From positions 41,501-105,500 of the forward strand of contig SVDM01000004.1 of assembly GCA_015058015.1 (NCBI GenBank): 64,000 bases of DNA, read 5' to 3'. Below are positions 62,621-64,000 of this stretch, in pieces. The DNA is from Lachnospiraceae bacterium (lineage in GTDB: Bacteria > Bacillota > Clostridia > Lachnospirales > Lachnospiraceae). The position numbers and the translations under genes were made by a program. The notes under the pieces are model-generated. The model made no database searches and was not told the DNA's origin. It saw only the letters and a program-made list of their open reading frames with translations. How positions within the stretch are numbered: position 1 is the first letter of the stretch; every line of letters starts with the position of its first letter.

Positions 62621-64000
62621 ATGGATGTTAGCCAATATCTTGAAATCTTCCTTGATGAAACTAAAGAACATTTGCAGAGCTTGAACGAGAACCTTCTTGT
62701 AATTGAGAAGGAGCCGGAAAACAAGGATACCATTAATGAGATATTCCGTGCTGCGCACTCTCTTAAAGGTATGGCCGGTACTATGGGATTCAAGAGAATG
62801 CAACGTCTTACACATGACATGGAAAATGTGTTCTCTGAAATCAGAAACGGTAAGATGACTGTTACCGCAGGTCTTATCGACGTATTGTTCCAGTGCCTTG
62901 ATGCATTGGAAGAATATCTTGATATTATCCAATCAACAGCAAATGAAGGCGAGAATGATAACGAAGCCATCATTAACAGATTAAATGAAATTCTCCAGGA
63001 AGGCCAGGGCGGAGGAGCGCCTGCAGCCGCACCGGCAGGAGATGCTGCACCGGCAGAAGGAGCAGCCGCACCGGCAGGTGAAGCAGGAGAAGAAAAATTC
63101 AGGAATATCGCCTTCACCGACGAAATGAAGAGCAAGGTTACAGAGGCTGATGAGAAGGGACTTAATCTCTACGGCCTGTCAGTATATATCAATAATTCAT
63201 GTCTTCTTAAAGCTGCAAGAGCATTTCTTGTACTTAAAGCTATGGAAGACTTCGGAGAGATTCTTACTACAGATCCCTCCAATCAGGATCTTGAAGATGA
63301 GAAGTTCGAGTTTGACTTCAGTCTTTACGTATTATCTTCAGCTCCTGTTGAGCAGTTAATCGAAGCAGCCAAGAGTATCTCTGAGATAGAGAAGGTTGTT
63401 GGCGCCAAGGTTACTCTCGAAGAAATTGAGAATAAGGGTAAGGCACAGGAAGCACCTAAGGAGGAAGAAGCTCCCGCAGCGGCAGCTGAGACGGCTCCTG
63501 TTCCCGCAGCTCCCGCGGCACCTGCAAAAGCAGCTTCCAATAAGCCTGCTGCAGCATCTTCTGCACCTGCAGCCCAGACTAATAAACCGGTGGTAAGCAG
63601 AACCGTCAGAGTAGATATTGAAAAACTTGACGACCTTATGAATCAGGTATCCGAGCTTATCATCGCCAAGAACTCTCTTGTATCAATTACAGCCAGCGAA
63701 GAAAACGGTGTATCACAGAACCAGCCCTTCCATGAGCAGATTGAATACTTAGAGAGAATCACCACCAGCCTCCATGAATCAGTTATGAAGGTTCGAATGG
63801 TGCCTATCGAAAGTGTAGTTAACAGATTCCCACGTATGATCCGTGACTTGTCCAAGAAGTTGGATAAGAAGATGGAACTGTTCATGAGCGGTGAAGATAC
63901 AGAGCTTGACAGAACCGTTATCGACGAAATCGGAGATCCTTTGATGCACTTGCTCCGTAATTCAGCTGACCATGGTCTTGAGAGCGCTGAGGTTCGTAAG
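62621..64000 (+). CDS. cheA: Chemotaxis histidine kinase CheA (3' end outside window)
   Basis: The first 460 codons are visible and open to the right edge. P1 (HPt) with the phosphorylated His46 in RAAHSLKGMAGTMGF, an Ala/Pro linker, a P2-like CheY-binding part (about 155-265), a second Ala/Pro/Lys linker, the P3 dimerisation start (RVDIEKLDDLMNQVSELIIAKNSL) and the N-box of P4 (LMHLLRNSADHGLE). The ATP-binding rest and P5 lie outside. ATG 62621, one base after cheB. GGGGG RBS. Confidence 0.97.
   Translation, partial: MDVSQYLEIFLDETKEHLQSLNENLLVIEKEPENKDTINEIFRAAHSLKGMAGTMGFKRMQRLTHDMENVFSEIRNGKMTVTAGLIDVLFQCLDALEEYLDIIQSTANEGENDNEAIINRLNEILQEGQGGGAPAAAPAGDAAPAEGAAAPAGEAGEEKFRNIAFTDEMKSKVTEADEKGLNLYGLSVYINNSCLLKAARAFLVLKAMEDFGEILTTDPSNQDLEDEKFEFDFSLYVLSSAPVEQLIEAAKSISEIEKVVGAKVTLEEIENKGKAQEAPKEEEAPAAAAETAPVPAAPAAPAKAASNKPAAASSAPAAQTNKPVVSRTVRVDIEKLDDLMNQVSELIIAKNSLVSITASEENGVSQNQPFHEQIEYLERITTSLHESVMKVRMVPIESVVNRFPRMIRDLSKKLDKKMELFMSGEDTELDRTVIDEIGDPLMHLLRNSADHGLESAEVRK

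Overview
This 64 kb window is chromosomal DNA from an anaerobic, flagellated Firmicute. Gene order and protein sequences (CIRCE-controlled hrcA-grpE-dnaK-dnaJ, CodY beside flgB, FliY with two CheC-type sites, MotE/YlxF and SwrD-like proteins in the flagellar operon, anaerobic CbiK, DUF1292 and DUF3784 proteins) point to class Clostridia, most probably Lachnospiraceae (Roseburia/Butyrivibrio-like). The genus cannot be fixed from the sequence alone. No tRNA, rRNA, CRISPR array, prophage or complete insertion sequence was seen.

Layout. (1) 1-1.4 kb: 3' part of anaerobic cobaltochelatase cbiK and a small lipoprotein, closed by a very long hairpin. (2) 1.45-6.5 kb: class I heat-shock operon hrcA-grpE-dnaK-dnaJ behind a consensus promoter and a perfect CIRCE operator, with an unusual duplicated ribosome-binding leader before hrcA. 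(3) 6.5-8.7 kb: two inserted single genes, a DUF2142-like membrane protein and a coiled-coil protein ending in a J domain, which split the usual dnaJ-prmA linkage. (4) 8.8-14.7 kb: prmA-rsmE-iscS-thiI, a reverse-strand HPr-like gene lacking the phosphorylatable His, then mtaB; the theme is rRNA/tRNA modification and sulfur transfer. (5) 14.7-20 kb: ireB-ruvX-DUF1292, then rnj, a truncated MltG-like gene, trmR and trhP (tRNA 5-hydroxyuridine pathway). (6) 20-26.3 kb: orphan pilT, an AIM24-family gene, an Rpn-like PD-(D/E)XK nuclease gene, and a reverse-strand operon (Fe-S QueG-like protein, DUF3784, methyltransferase, MATE). (7) 26.4-34.9 kb: comM-dprA, a frameshifted surface-protein gene, a hicAB toxin-antitoxin pair, topA and codY. 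(8) 35 kb to the end: a flagellar/chemotaxis operon, flgBC-fliE-fliFGHIJ-motE-fliK-flgD-(TIGR02530)-flgE-swrD-motAB-fliLMY-cheY-fliOPQR-flhBAFG-pilZ-cheB-cheA, running off the right edge.

How the parts work together. Region 8 encodes the rod/ring/hook and export apparatus, the stator, the switch and the chemotaxis core. CodY sits directly upstream, with its own CodY-like box, and probably links nutrient status to this locus. Regions 4 and 5 are translation-quality genes. Region 7 keeps the classic dprA-topA-codY-flgB backbone, with about 2.7 kb of accessory DNA between dprA and topA.

The most unusual signals are regulatory RNA/DNA architectures: (a) a 14-bp duplicated Shine-Dalgarno with a competing anti-sequence and a nine-codon upstream ORF before hrcA; (b) a similar duplicated Shine-Dalgarno leader before fliQ; (c) two near-identical 100-bp hairpin repeats between fliE and fliF; (d) a 22-bp perfect palindrome beside the flgB promoter; (e) a surface-protein gene split at an A7 run, which is either a frameshift mutation or programmed frameshifting. 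None of these could be tested here by folding, alignment or database search.
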